Part shown: positions 55,699 through 64,000 of the stretch, one piece after another
Position numbering within the stretch: position 1 is the stretch's first letter
How the letters are laid out: every line of letters begins with the position of its first letter
Assembly: GCF_000423165.1 (NCBI RefSeq)
Contig: NZ_AUHL01000007.1
Coordinates: 1 to 64,000, forward strand
Length of the DNA: 64,000 nt
From: Pseudidiomarina sediminum DSM 21906
GTDB taxonomy: Bacteria > Pseudomonadota > Gammaproteobacteria > Enterobacterales > Alteromonadaceae
Direction: 5' to 3'
Translations under genes and position numbers: made by a program
The notes under the pieces: model-generated
The model's input: the letters and a program-made list of their open reading frames with translations, nothing else
Databases searched by the model: none
Told to the model about the DNA's origin: nothing

Positions 55699-56847
55699 AT
55701 GGCGAAGCACCTTTTCACTTCTGAATCAGTATCAGAAGGGCATCCTGATAAAATCGCGGACCAGATTTCTGACGCCGTGCTTGACGCAATCTTGGAACAA
55801 GATCCGAACGCGCGCGTGGCGTGCGAAACTTACGTTAAAACCGGCATGGTATTGGTCGGTGGTGAAATTACAACGCAAGCTTGGGTTGATATTGAAGAAT
55901 TAACCCGTAAAACCGTACGCGATATCGGCTATGTTCATTCCGACATGGGCTTTGACGCCGATTCATGTGCAGTATTAAATGCCATCGGTAAGCAATCACC
56001 AGATATCAATCAAGGCGTTGATCGGGCAACCCGCGAAGAGCAGGGTGCAGGTGACCAAGGTTTGATGTTTGGTTATGCCTCGAATGAAACCGATGTGCTG
56101 ATGCCGGCGCCAATTACTTACGCACACCGTTTGGTGCAGCGCCAAGCTGAAGTGCGTAAAAACGGTACGCTACCTTGGTTGCGTCCCGATGCGAAAAGTC
56201 AGTTAACTTTTGTCTATGAAGACGGTAAGCCGGTTGCGATTGATGCCGTGGTACTGTCAACGCAGCATGCCGAAGGTATTGGCCAAGCGGATTTGCGTGA
56301 AGCTGTCATCGAAACAATCATTAAACCGGTGTTGCCAGAAGAGTGGTTCCCGCAAGATGCTTCACGCATTTTCATTAACCCAACCGGTAAGTTCGTGATC
56401 GGCGGACCTATGGGTGACTGTGGTTTGACCGGCCGGAAAATTATCGTTGATACCTATGGTGGTATGGCGCGTCATGGTGGCGGTGCATTCTCGGGTAAAG
56501 ACCCATCGAAAGTGGATCGTAGCGCGGCTTATGCGGCACGTTATGTGGCGAAAAACTTGGTTGCTGCTGGTTTGGCAGAGCGTTGCGAAATCCAAGTTTC
56601 GTATGCGATTGGTGTGGCTGAGCCGACCTCAATTAGTATCGAAACCTTCGGCACCAGCCCATACAGTGAAGCCCAATTGATCGCCTTGGTACGCAAGCAT
56701 TTTGACCTACGTCCGTATGGCTTAATTCAAATGCTTGATCTTGAGCGTCCTATCTATTTACAAACGGCAGCCTACGGCCACTTCGGTCGTGACGAGCTAC
56801 CGTGGGAAAAAACCGACAAAGCAGAAGCGCTTCGCGCCGACATCTGA
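55699..56847 (+). CDS. metK: S-adenosylmethionine synthetase
   Basis: A 382-residue MAT enzyme making SAM from methionine and [27 protein letters not shown] (5-28) gives the catalytic His and metal Asp. [12 protein letters not shown] and the P-loop-like [23 protein letters not shown] are the two PROSITE-type signatures. ATG at 55699 matches the family start. An upstream ATG (55654) lies in the terminator-like hairpin. A MetJ operator precedes it. Confidence 0.98.
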   Translation: MAKHLFTSESVSEGHPDKIADQISDAVLDAILEQDPNARVACETYVKTGMVLVGGEITTQAWVDIEELTRKTVRDIGYVHSDMGFDADSCAVLNAIGKQSPDINQGVDRATREEQGAGDQGLMFGYASNETDVLMPAPITYAHRLVQRQAEVRKNGTLPWLRPDAKSQLTFVYEDGKPVAIDAVVLSTQHAEGIGQADLREAVIETIIKPVLPEEWFPQDASRIFINPTGKFVIGGPMGDCGLTGRKIIVDTYGGMARHGGGAFSGKDPSKVDRSAAYAARYVAKNLVAAGLAERCEIQVSYAIGVAEPTSISIETFGTSPYSEAQLIALVRKHFDLRPYGLIQMLDLERPIYLQTAAYGHFGRDELPWEKTDKAEALRADI

Positions 56848-56859
56848 TTTGCTTAGAAG

Positions 56860-56921
56860 CCCCGAATTGTGGAGAATACGCGCACCAAGTGAGCAATTTT
56901 CTCAAGCAGCAATTCGGGGTT
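56860..56921 (+). promoter_or_regulatory. Inverted repeat burying the tkt ribosome site
   Basis: ccccgaattg (56860-56869) and caattcgggg (56910-56919) are perfect 10-bp arms around a 40-nt loop. The second arm's gggg is the only Shine-Dalgarno-like run for tkt, 9 nt before its ATG, and tttt follows it. It could be the metK terminator, a translational control element for tkt, or both. Confidence 0.55.
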
Positions 56922-56928
56922 TTCCGTT

Positions 56929-58938
56929 ATGACGACAGTTTCTGAGCGCAAGCATCTCGCCAACGCTATCCGCGCCTTAAGTATGGACGCGGTTCAACAA
57001 GCCAACTCAGGCCACCCAGGTGCGCCTATGGGGATGGCAGACATTGCCGAAGTTCTTTGGCGTGATTATTTGAAGCACAACCCAACGAATCCAGACTGGG
57101 CAGATCGTGACCGTTTCGTGTTGTCGAACGGCCATGGCTCAATGCTCATCTATTCATTGCTGCATCTTACGGGTTATGCGCTCACTATTGATGATTTGAA
57201 AAACTTCCGTCAGCTGCATTCAAAAACCCCGGGCCACCCGGAATATGGTTATGCCCCAGGTATTGAAACCACTACAGGGCCGCTTGGCCAAGGTATTTCA
57301 AACGCTGTGGGTATGGCACTTGCGGAAAAGGTACTGGCGGCACAATTTAACCGTCCAGCACACGAGATTGTCGACCATTACACCTACACTTTCCTTGGCG
57401 ACGGTTGCTTGATGGAAGGTATCTCCCATGAAGTCTGTTCATTGGCCGGTACGCTTGGCTTAGGTAAGTTGATCGCCTTTTACGATGATAACGGTATCTC
57501 GATTGATGGTGAGGTTGAAGGTTGGTTTACCGATGACACCGTACAACGTTTCAAAGCGTACGGCTGGCATGTGGTTGCGGATGTTGATGGTCACGATGCT
57601 GGCGCCATTGCACAAGCCATTGATGCCGCCCGTGCCGAAACCCAACGCCCAACCCTGATTATTTGTAAAACCGTGATTGGCTTTGGTTCGCCAAACAAGC
57701 AAGGTACTGAGAGTTGCCACGGCGCGCCACTGGGTGCGGATGAAATTGCTGCAACACGCGAGCAACTTGGCTGGAACTATGGTGCCTTTGAGATCCCTGA
57801 TGATGTTTATCAAGCGTGGTCAGGCAAAGAAAAAGGCGCAAGTGCTGAAGCTGCTTGGGACGAAAAATTCGCAGCCTATGCCAAAGCCTTCCCAGAGCTA
57901 GCGGCTGAACTGAAGCGCCGCTTGCAGGGCGATTTACCGGCAGATTTTGCTGCGCATGCTCAAGCGTACATTGAAGAATTGCAAGCCAACCCAGCAGATA
58001 TTGCTAGTCGTAAGGCATCACAGAATGCACTGAACGCTTTTGCTCCAAAGTTGCCTGAATTGCTTGGCGGTTCTGCGGACCTAGCGGGGTCTAACTTGAC
58101 CTTGTGGAGTGGCGCGAAAGGCGTAACGGCTGACGATGCGAGCGGTAACTATGTCTATTACGGCGTCCGCGAGTTCGGTATGTCAGCCATTATGAACGGT
58201 GTGGCGTTGCATGGTGGCTTAGTGCCTTACGGCGCGACCTTCTTAATGTTTATGGAATACGCGCGCAACGCAGTTCGCATGGCGGCGTTAATGAAGCAGC
58301 GTAGTATTTTCGTTTACACCCATGATTCGATTGGCTTGGGTGAAGATGGGCCGACGCACCAGCCGGTAGAGCAATTGGCGAGCTTGCGCATGACGCCAAA
58401 CATGAGCACCTGGCGTCCATGTGACCAAGTTGAGTCTGCGGTGGCGTGGAAAGCTGCGCTGGAGCGCAACAATGGCCCAACGGCGTTAATTTTCAGCCGC
58501 CAAGGATTGCCGCAACAACGTCGTGACGCTGAGCAATTAGCGAATGTCGCTCGCGGTGCATACGTGTTACTTGATAGCGCTGAGCAGCCAGAACTAATTC
58601 TGATTGCCACCGGTTCGGAAGTCGGGCTTGCGATGGATGCAGCACAGCAATTACAAGCACAAGGTAAACAGGTACGCGTCGTGTCCATGCCAGCAACAGA
58701 TGTATTTGATGCGCAACCACAAAGCTATCGTGAGCAAGTCTTGCCAAGTGCAGTAAGCAAGCGTATCGCCATCGAAGCCGGCATCGCGGATTACTGGTAC
58801 AAGTACGTTGGCCTTAACGGTCGCGTGATTGGCATGACCAGCTTTGGTGAGTCTGCCCCAGCAAATGAATTATTTAAGTTCTTTGGCTTCACGGTCGAAA
58901 ACATCGTGAATGCTGCTGAGGAGTTATTGAGCGAATGA
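56929..58938 (+). CDS. tkt: Transketolase
   Basis: A 669-residue thiamine-diphosphate enzyme of the pentose phosphate pathway. [19 protein letters not shown] (25-43), [14 protein letters not shown], the ThDP/Mg motif [13 protein letters not shown], and in the second half [22 protein letters not shown] are all intact. Length is close to E. coli TktA (663). It overlaps epd by 4 bp and starts the tkt-epd-pgk-fba row. Confidence 0.98.
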   Translation: MTTVSERKHLANAIRALSMDAVQQANSGHPGAPMGMADIAEVLWRDYLKHNPTNPDWADRDRFVLSNGHGSMLIYSLLHLTGYALTIDDLKNFRQLHSKTPGHPEYGYAPGIETTTGPLGQGISNAVGMALAEKVLAAQFNRPAHEIVDHYTYTFLGDGCLMEGISHEVCSLAGTLGLGKLIAFYDDNGISIDGEVEGWFTDDTVQRFKAYGWHVVADVDGHDAGAIAQAIDAARAETQRPTLIICKTVIGFGSPNKQGTESCHGAPLGADEIAATREQLGWNYGAFEIPDDVYQAWSGKEKGASAEAAWDEKFAAYAKAFPELAAELKRRLQGDLPADFAAHAQAYIEELQANPADIASRKASQNALNAFAPKLPELLGGSADLAGSNLTLWSGAKGVTADDASGNYVYYGVREFGMSAIMNGVALHGGLVPYGATFLMFMEYARNAVRMAALMKQRSIFVYTHDSIGLGEDGPTHQPVEQLASLRMTPNMSTWRPCDQVESAVAWKAALERNNGPTALIFSRQGLPQQRRDAEQLANVARGAYVLLDSAEQPELILIATGSEVGLAMDAAQQLQAQGKQVRVVSMPATDVFDAQPQSYREQVLPSAVSKRIAIEAGIADYWYKYVGLNGRVIGMTSFGESAPANELFKFFGFTVENIVNAAEELLSE

Positions 58939-59972
58939 CAGTAAAACGGGCGCGAATTGCACTGAATGGGTTCGGCCGTATTGGGCGTAGCGTGTTACGC
59001 GCACTTTACGAGCGTGGCTACCGACAACAGATTGAAGTTGTCGCTATCAATGAACTCGCGCCTGTTGCTGCTATGGCTCATTTGTTGAAATACGATACCA
59101 GTCACGGGCGCTTCCAACTGCCCGTGACCACCTCTGGTGAACATCAATTAAACGTTGGTGATGACGCTATTGCGATCTCGGCTGTGGCTGAAGTGAGCCA
59201 ATTGGACTGGCAACAACTTGGGGTAGATTTAGTGCTCGATTGCACGGGCATCCATGGTACCCGTGAGGATGGCGCGCACTATCACGCGCTGGGCATTCCA
59301 CAGGTATTATTTTCTCACCCGGGTGCACCTGACGTCGACTTTACCGCGATTTATGGGGTAAATACCGACCAGTTGAGTGCGCAGCATCAGATTGTTTCAA
59401 ACGGGTCGTGCACCACCAATTGCAGCGTGCCGGTGTTGAAAGTATTGGACGATGCCTTTGGTATTCAAAGCGGCGCGATCACTACCATTCACGCGGCGAT
59501 GAATGATCAACAGGTGATTGATGCCTATCATCAAGACCCACGGTTGGCGCGCTCAGCAGGGCGTTCAATTATTCCAGTGGATACCCGGTTGGCACGTGGG
59601 ATCGAACGTATCATGCCGCATTTTGCCGGTAAGTTTGAAGCGATTCAGGTGCGGGTGCCCACCACCAACGTTACCGCGATGGATTTAAGCGTAACGGTGC
59701 GCGAAGAAGTTGATGTCGCAGCGGTGAATGCTGCACTTAGCCATGCTGCCCGCGGGCCTATGGCAAAGGTACTGGGCTATACCAACGAGCCGCTGGTATC
59801 GATTGATTTCAACCATGATCCCCGCTCAAGTATTGTAGATGGCACACAAACACGTGTTGCCGACAAACATTTAATAAAAGTGCTGTGCTGGTGTGACAAT
59901 GAGTGGGGGTTTGCGAATCGCATGCTCGATACCGCTCAAGTGATGCTAGCCAGACAGCACGCTGCCGATTAA
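58935..59972 (+). CDS. epd: D-erythrose-4-phosphate dehydrogenase
   Basis: A 345-residue GAPDH-like enzyme. [16 protein letters not shown] (11-26) binds NAD, and the catalytic Cys159 is in SNGSCTTNC. Epd rather than Gap is supported by the place between tkt and pgk, by [21 protein letters not shown] and by the [17 protein letters not shown] segment. It makes 4-phosphoerythronate for PLP synthesis, upstream of PdxB and of PdxA, which is also in this window. Confidence 0.95.
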   Translation: MTVKRARIALNGFGRIGRSVLRALYERGYRQQIEVVAINELAPVAAMAHLLKYDTSHGRFQLPVTTSGEHQLNVGDDAIAISAVAEVSQLDWQQLGVDLVLDCTGIHGTREDGAHYHALGIPQVLFSHPGAPDVDFTAIYGVNTDQLSAQHQIVSNGSCTTNCSVPVLKVLDDAFGIQSGAITTIHAAMNDQQVIDAYHQDPRLARSAGRSIIPVDTRLARGIERIMPHFAGKFEAIQVRVPTTNVTAMDLSVTVREEVDVAAVNAALSHAARGPMAKVLGYTNEPLVSIDFNHDPRSSIVDGTQTRVADKHLIKVLCWCDNEWGFANRMLDTAQVMLARQHAAD

Positions 59973-59988
59973 CGAAGAGGAAGCCACG

Positions 59989-61173
59989 ATGTCCAATGTA
60001 ATTACGATGGATGATCTCGATTTAGAAGGCTTGCGGGTGCTTATCCGTGAAGATCTTAACGTGCCTGTAAAAGATGGCAAAGTTACTTCTGACGCTCGGA
60101 TCAAAGCAGCCATTCCAACCTTGCAACGTGCTTTAGAGGGCGGCGCCAAGGTGATGGTGATGTCGCACTTAGGGCGTCCTGAAGAAGGCGTTTATGACGC
60201 ACAGTTTTCATTGCAGCCGGTCGTTGACTATTTAAATGACGCACTTTCGGTACCTGTACGTCTGGTCAAAGACTACCTTGATGGCGTCGATGTCGCCGCC
60301 GGTGAAGTGGTGGTATTTGAAAACGTGCGCTTTAACGAGGGCGAAAAGAAAAACGATGACGCGCTGGCGCAACAGTTAGCTGCCCTATGTGATGTCTTTG
60401 TGATGGACGCCTTTGGCACTGCACACCGTGCTCAAGCATCAACGCATGGCGTGGCCAAGTATGCGGACGTGGCTTGCGCAGGCCCGCTGCTAGCGGCTGA
60501 GCTAGACGCGTTAGGTAAAGCCTTAGCCAACCCAGCGCGACCTTTGGTAGCCATTGTTGGTGGCTCTAAAGTGTCGACCAAATTGACCGTGTTAGACGCA
60601 TTGTCTGGCGTTGTGGATCAGCTCATCGTCGGCGGTGGCATTGCGAATACCTTTATTGCCGCAGCAGGGCATAACGTCGGTAAATCGTTGTATGAAGCAG
60701 ACCTGACGGACGAGGCACAACGCTTGGTCCAAGCGGCACAAGCGAAAGGCGGTGATATCCCGGTGCCGACGGACGTGGTCACAGGTAAAGAGTTCAGCGC
60801 AACCGCTGTGGCGCAAACCAAAGCTGTCGATGCGATTGCCGCCGACGACATGGTGTTCGACATTGGCCCAGATACTGCTGCTACGTTTGCAAAGATCTTG
60901 CAAAATGCTGGCACCATTGTATGGAATGGACCTGTTGGCGTGTTTGAATTTGATCAGTTCGGTGCTGGCACCGAGGCCTTGGCGAACGCGATTGCGAACA
61001 GCTCGGCTTTCTCAATTGCCGGCGGTGGCGACACCCTTGCTGCCATTGACAAGTATGGTATCGCTGACAAGATCAGTTATATTTCTACCGGTGGCGGCGC
61101 TTTCTTAGAGTTTTTAGAAGGCAAACAACTTCCCGCAGTCGCGATTCTGGAAGAACGCGCAGAGAACGGTTAA
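59989..61173 (+). CDS. pgk: Phosphoglycerate kinase
   Basis: A 394-residue monomeric glycolytic kinase. The N-domain basic site reads [11 protein letters not shown] (the usual RVDLNVP is REDLNVP), with [10 protein letters not shown] and [11 protein letters not shown]. The C-domain nucleotide site has [10 protein letters not shown] and [10 protein letters not shown] short hairpin (gaacgg/ccgttc, 61164-61181) covers the stop codon before fba. Ribosome site gaagaggaagccacg. Confidence 0.97.
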   Translation: MSNVITMDDLDLEGLRVLIREDLNVPVKDGKVTSDARIKAAIPTLQRALEGGAKVMVMSHLGRPEEGVYDAQFSLQPVVDYLNDALSVPVRLVKDYLDGVDVAAGEVVVFENVRFNEGEKKNDDALAQQLAALCDVFVMDAFGTAHRAQASTHGVAKYADVACAGPLLAAELDALGKALANPARPLVAIVGGSKVSTKLTVLDALSGVVDQLIVGGGIANTFIAAAGHNVGKSLYEADLTDEAQRLVQAAQAKGGDIPVPTDVVTGKEFSATAVAQTKAVDAIAADDMVFDIGPDTAATFAKILQNAGTIVWNGPVGVFEFDQFGAGTEALANAIANSSAFSIAGGGDTLAAIDKYGIADKISYISTGGGAFLEFLEGKQLPAVAILEERAENG

Positions 61174-61209
61174 CGCCGTTCATAACGACACATTATCAGG
61201 AGATAAATT

Positions 61210-62274
61210 ATGGCTTTAGTTTCATTACGCCAACTACTCGATCACGCCGCCGAGCACGGTTACGGCGTACCTGCGTTCAACGTTAACAACCTTGAACAAA
61301 TGCGCGCCATTATGGAAGCTGCGGATGCAACCGATAGTCCAGTTATCGTGCAAGCCTCTGCGGGTGCACGGAGTTATGCAGGAGCGCCGTTCTTACGTCA
61401 CTTGATTCTAGCTGCGATCGAAGAGTGGCCACATATTCCTGTGGTGATGCACCAAGATCACGGTACATCTCCGGCTGTTTGTCAGCGCTCAATCCAGTTG
61501 GGTTTTAGCTCAGTGATGATGGATGGCTCGTTGAAAGATGATGGCAAAACCCCTGCGGACTACGATTACAACGTACGTGTGACCCAACAAGCAGTAGCCA
61601 TGGCACACGCCTGTGGTGTTTCGGTCGAGGGTGAGTTGGGCGTACTTGGCTCACTGGAAACCGGTGAAGCTGGTGAAGAAGACGGCGTTGGTGCTGAAGG
61701 TAAGCTTACCCACGACCAATTGTTAACTGATCCAGAAGAAGCTGCGGATTTCGTTAAAGCAACCAACGTTGATGCGCTCGCGATTGCCTGTGGTACTTCT
61801 CACGGTGCGTACAAGTTCAGCCGTCCACCAACAGGTGACATTTTGGCGATTGATCGCATTAAAGAAATCCACAAGCGTATTCCAACAACCCACTTGGTGA
61901 TGCACGGTTCTTCGTCAGTTCCGCAAGAGTGGTTGAAAGTGATCAACGAGTTCGGCGGAGAAATCCCTGAGACTTACGGTGTACCCGTGGAGCAAATTGC
62001 AGAAGGTATCAAGCACGGTGTACGTAAAGTAAATATCGACACTGATTTGCGTTTAGCCTCTACCGGTGCGATTCGTCGTCATTTAGCAGCGAATCCAGCA
62101 AACTTTGACCCGCGTAAGTTCTTACAAGCATCAACGCAAGCCATGTATGACATTTGTAAAGCACGCTATGAAGCATTTGGTTGTGCTGGTCAGGCGCACA
62201 AAATCAAACCGATTTCACTCGAAGAAATGTTCAAGCGCTACGAAAAGGGCGAATTAGACGCTAAAGTGAACTAA
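61210..62274 (+). CDS. fba: Fructose-bisphosphate aldolase, class II
   Basis: A 354-residue zinc aldolase. [19 protein letters not shown], the zinc/catalytic [27 protein letters not shown], and [10 protein letters not shown] are visible. Its length and the [15 protein letters not shown] loop place it in the 'Calvin-cycle-type' class II group also used for glycolysis in Pseudomonas, rather than the 359-residue E. coli FbaA form. It closes the central-carbon row, 36 bp after pgk, with a good caggagataaatt site. Confidence 0.97.
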   Translation: MALVSLRQLLDHAAEHGYGVPAFNVNNLEQMRAIMEAADATDSPVIVQASAGARSYAGAPFLRHLILAAIEEWPHIPVVMHQDHGTSPAVCQRSIQLGFSSVMMDGSLKDDGKTPADYDYNVRVTQQAVAMAHACGVSVEGELGVLGSLETGEAGEEDGVGAEGKLTHDQLLTDPEEAADFVKATNVDALAIACGTSHGAYKFSRPPTGDILAIDRIKEIHKRIPTTHLVMHGSSSVPQEWLKVINEFGGEIPETYGVPVEQIAEGIKHGVRKVNIDTDLRLASTGAIRRHLAANPANFDPRKFLQASTQAMYDICKARYEAFGCAGQAHKIKPISLEEMFKRYEKGELDAKVN

Positions 62275-62287
62275 ATCGGGGTTCTTT

Positions 62288-62332
62288 TTTGCAGTCCTAC
62301 CGCGTTATACTAAAAAAAGGTAGGACTGCAAA
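62288..62332 (+). repeat. 14-bp inverted repeat between fba and the DUF481 gene
   Basis: tttgcagtcctacc (62288-62301) pairs perfectly with 62319-62332 around a 17-nt loop that ends in seven A. There is no T run after the 3' arm, so it is not a usual terminator on the plus strand. On the minus strand an A run follows. It may stabilise the fba transcript end or regulate the next gene's leader, whose ribosome site (gagg, 62340-62343) lies just beyond. Confidence 0.7.
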
Positions 62333-62348
62333 TGCATACGAGGTAGCT

Positions 62349-63152
62349 GTGAATTTTAAAAAATCTTTGACAACGTTAGCCCTTCTAACGGTTGTAACGG
62401 GCGCACCAGTCGCCAGTGCGCAAGCATCAATCTTTATGTTTGACGATGCGAGCGACCTGAATACGGAAGAGAAAAAAGACTGGGACGCATCTGCTGAACT
62501 CGGTTTACTCTTTACCTCGGGTAATACCAAAACAGAAACATACAAAACCAAACTGAAAGCCTCGCGTGACTACGAAAACTGGCGTCACAAAGGCATGATC
62601 GATTATTACCGTTCAAAACAAGAAGACCAAGATACTGGTGAGACTGAAGTCACTGGTGATAAGTTCTTCGTCTCGGGTCAGTCCAACTACCGTTTTGAGC
62701 CAGACAGTCGTTCATCATTGTTTGTGTTTGGTTCGTATGAAGAAAACAAATTTAGTGGTTACGAGTACCAGGGTACTGTCGCTGTAGGTTATGGTGCACG
62801 TTATAGCTACAGTGAAAGCCTTTATGCCGATTATGAAATCGGTCCGGGTTACTCGGTGAACAAACCAATCGTTAACGGCATCGTGCAAGAGCAAGAAAAC
62901 AGCACGATTTTACGTTTAGCGGGTAACTTGGTTTGGGACATTACCAAGAACTCGAAGTTTAACGCTTTGGCGTCTACTGAAATCGGTGATGACAACACGA
63001 AATCACGTGCTGAAGTTTCGATTTCTGCAAACGTGAACAGTTCATTAGCACTGAAATTCTCAGTGGCTGCGAACCATAACTCGTATCTTGAAGATGCGAG
63101 CAAAGAAAAACTCGACACTGAAACTGCGGTGACCTTGGTCTACAGCTTCTAA
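62349..63152 (+). CDS. DUF481 outer-membrane protein, YdiY-like
   Basis: A 267-residue exported barrel. A signal peptide is cut near residue 24 (ASA). The mature part starts with acidic residues and then shows DUF481 features: WDASAELGLLFTSGNTKTETYKTKLKASRDYENWRHKG, many short amphipathic strands and a terminal phenylalanine (VTLVYSF). The function is unknown. Such salt- or acid-induced proteins occur across gammaproteobacteria. GTG start at 62349 is fixed by gagg 5 nt upstream and by the signal peptide. Confidence 0.9.
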   Translation: MNFKKSLTTLALLTVVTGAPVASAQASIFMFDDASDLNTEEKKDWDASAELGLLFTSGNTKTETYKTKLKASRDYENWRHKGMIDYYRSKQEDQDTGETEVTGDKFFVSGQSNYRFEPDSRSSLFVFGSYEENKFSGYEYQGTVAVGYGARYSYSESLYADYEIGPGYSVNKPIVNGIVQEQENSTILRLAGNLVWDITKNSKFNALASTEIGDDNTKSRAEVSISANVNSSLALKFSVAANHNSYLEDASKEKLDTETAVTLVYSF

Positions 63153-63170
63153 GTATCGAGCGTTTTAGGG

Positions 63171-63941
63171 TTATTCAGAGCGGGTGGCTGAAGGTTCTTC
63201 GGTCATCCGCTTTTTCAATTGTACAGGGCGGTTTTGCGCTCGCTTACGTACGCGGATGTTGAGCAACTCGACCAACAACGAGAACGCCATCGCGAAGTAC
63301 ACGTAACCTTTAGGGACGTGGAAACCTAAACCTTCGCCCATTAGGGTAAAGCCAATCAAGATCAAAAAACTCAACGCCAACATTTTGATGGTTGGGTGCC
63401 GGTCAACAAAATCACCAATGGCTTTGGCGGCCAGCATCATCACTAATACTGCAATGACCACGGCAATTATCATTACCGCAACATAATCCACCAGGCCGAC
63501 CGCGGTGATCACCGAATCGAGGGAAAAGACAATATCGATGACCGCAATTTGCGCAATGATGGCGCCAAAGGTCGCCACTTTACCACTGCTGTGATGCTCT
63601 TCTACGCCCTCTAAACTATGGTGAATTTCCAAGGTACTTTTACCAAGGAGAAATAAGCCACCAAAAAAGAGAATGAGGTCGCGTCCGGAAAAGGAAAAAT
63701 CAAACACCGAGAACAGTGGTTCCGTGAGCCCCATCACCCAAACAATACTAAGCAGCAAGAGGATGCGCATGCCCATTGCCAATAACAGTCCAAGTTGACG
63801 TGCTTTATGGCGTTGGTGGGCTGGTAATCGGCCGACGAGGATAGAAATAAAGATGATGTTGTCGATGCCAAGCACGACTTCGAGCGCGGTGAGAGTTGCG
63901 AGTGCGATCCACGCTTCAGGTAAAAAGATCCATTCAAACAT
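63171..63941 (-). CDS. TerC-family integral membrane protein, YgdQ-like
   Basis: A 256-residue inner-membrane protein with about seven helices. The TerC acidic motifs are in LEVVLGIDNIIFISIL (19-34) and DIVFSLDSVITAVGL, with RRDLILFFGG-type and FVDRHPTIKMLALSFLILIGFTL blocks as in E. coli YgdQ. TerC proteins are linked to metal efflux, especially Mn, and tellurite resistance. ATG at 63941 aligns with YgdQ. An earlier in-frame ATG (63998) runs nearly to the window edge and would add 19 atypical residues. Complete at its 3' end. Confidence 0.92.
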   Translation of the reverse strand: MFEWIFLPEAWIALATLTALEVVLGIDNIIFISILVGRLPAHQRHKARQLGLLLAMGMRILLLLSIVWVMGLTEPLFSVFDFSFSGRDLILFFGGLFLLGKSTLEIHHSLEGVEEHHSSGKVATFGAIIAQIAVIDIVFSLDSVITAVGLVDYVAVMIIAVVIAVLVMMLAAKAIGDFVDRHPTIKMLALSFLILIGFTLMGEGLGFHVPKGYVYFAMAFSLLVELLNIRVRKRAQNRPVQLKKRMTEEPSATRSE

Positions 63942-64000
63942 ATCGGTTGCACTTACTTTGTCATAGTATTGAATTACAATAAACCTGTTATTTCGCAAAA

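Noticed and set aside
61164-61181. Terminator between pgk and fba
   Set aside because: The 6-bp stem has no T run after it, and the genes are only 36 bp apart with a good fba ribosome site, so they are likely co-transcribed.

Overview
This window is ordinary housekeeping chromosome from a gammaproteobacterium, most likely an Alteromonadales member close to Idiomarinaceae (Idiomarina/Pseudidiomarina). The family is inferred from gene content and order, not from a search. Pointers are the lptD-surA-pdxA-rsmA-apaG-apaH operon, the metK-tkt-epd-pgk-fba row, a PLP-type aspartate decarboxylase (PanP) beside panB/panC, and a ~337-residue PyrB like that of Shewanella-type marine bacteria. There is no prophage, insertion sequence, integron, CRISPR array or tRNA. 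Coding density is very high, with many 4-bp ATGA/GTGA overlaps.

Layout. 1-890: end of an rRNA operon (23S 3' end, 5S, terminator), then a non-coding stretch with a 7-bp tandem repeat and a long-range inverted repeat. 890-5045: a TonB-dependent receptor, a small membrane protein, a PCu(A)C copper chaperone and an outer-membrane barrel. 5075-9133 (minus): a DUF3299 protein, an FtsX-type permease with a His-rich loop and its ATPase, then ppa and fbp. 9278-13666 (plus): mpl-ubiX-yadG/yadH-like ABC exporter-TrmB-like methyltransferase, mostly translationally coupled. 13710-17010: panP meeting panC-panB head-on. 17053-20318 (minus): folK-pcnB-gluQRS-dksA. 20408-27234: sfsA (minus), then pepB, hrpB and mrcB. 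27254-30099 (minus): hemL, pyrB, hemJ. 30183-32650 (plus): a DUF6776-like protein, erpA, pepQ. 32647-35163 (minus): anmK and an M23 endopeptidase. 35355-36560: tyrS. 36550-43161 (minus): apaH-apaG-rsmA-pdxA-surA-lptD. 43252-45076: an AmgK-like protein and djlA. 45048-48370 (minus): rluA-rapA. 48529-49914: a PIN-PhoH ATPase. 49919-52627 (minus): ruvX-yqgE-gshB-rsmE. 52680-62274 (plus): M1 aminopeptidase, alcohol dehydrogenase, metK, tkt, epd, pgk, fba. The end holds a DUF481 outer-membrane protein and a TerC-family membrane protein.

How the genes fit together. Envelope biogenesis dominates: mpl, mrcB, anmK, the M23 peptidase and the AmgK-like protein handle peptidoglycan, while lptD and surA build the outer membrane. 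Cofactor supply includes beta-alanine/pantothenate (panP, panB, panC), folate (folK), PLP (pdxA), haem (hemL, hemJ), ubiquinone (ubiX), Fe-S (erpA), glutathione (gshB) and SAM (metK). The tkt-epd-pgk-fba block is central carbon metabolism, and epd connects it to PLP synthesis.

Most notable observations: pcnB appears to start at an ATT codon with a good Shine-Dalgarno, as in E. coli. The AmgK-like kinase lacks both key aspartates and has no murU beside it. The pyrB leader has a hairpin that buries the Shine-Dalgarno just after an extended -10 element. A consensus MetJ box precedes metK. The panP/panC junction is a perfect 24-bp palindrome. I found no wholly new multi-gene system.
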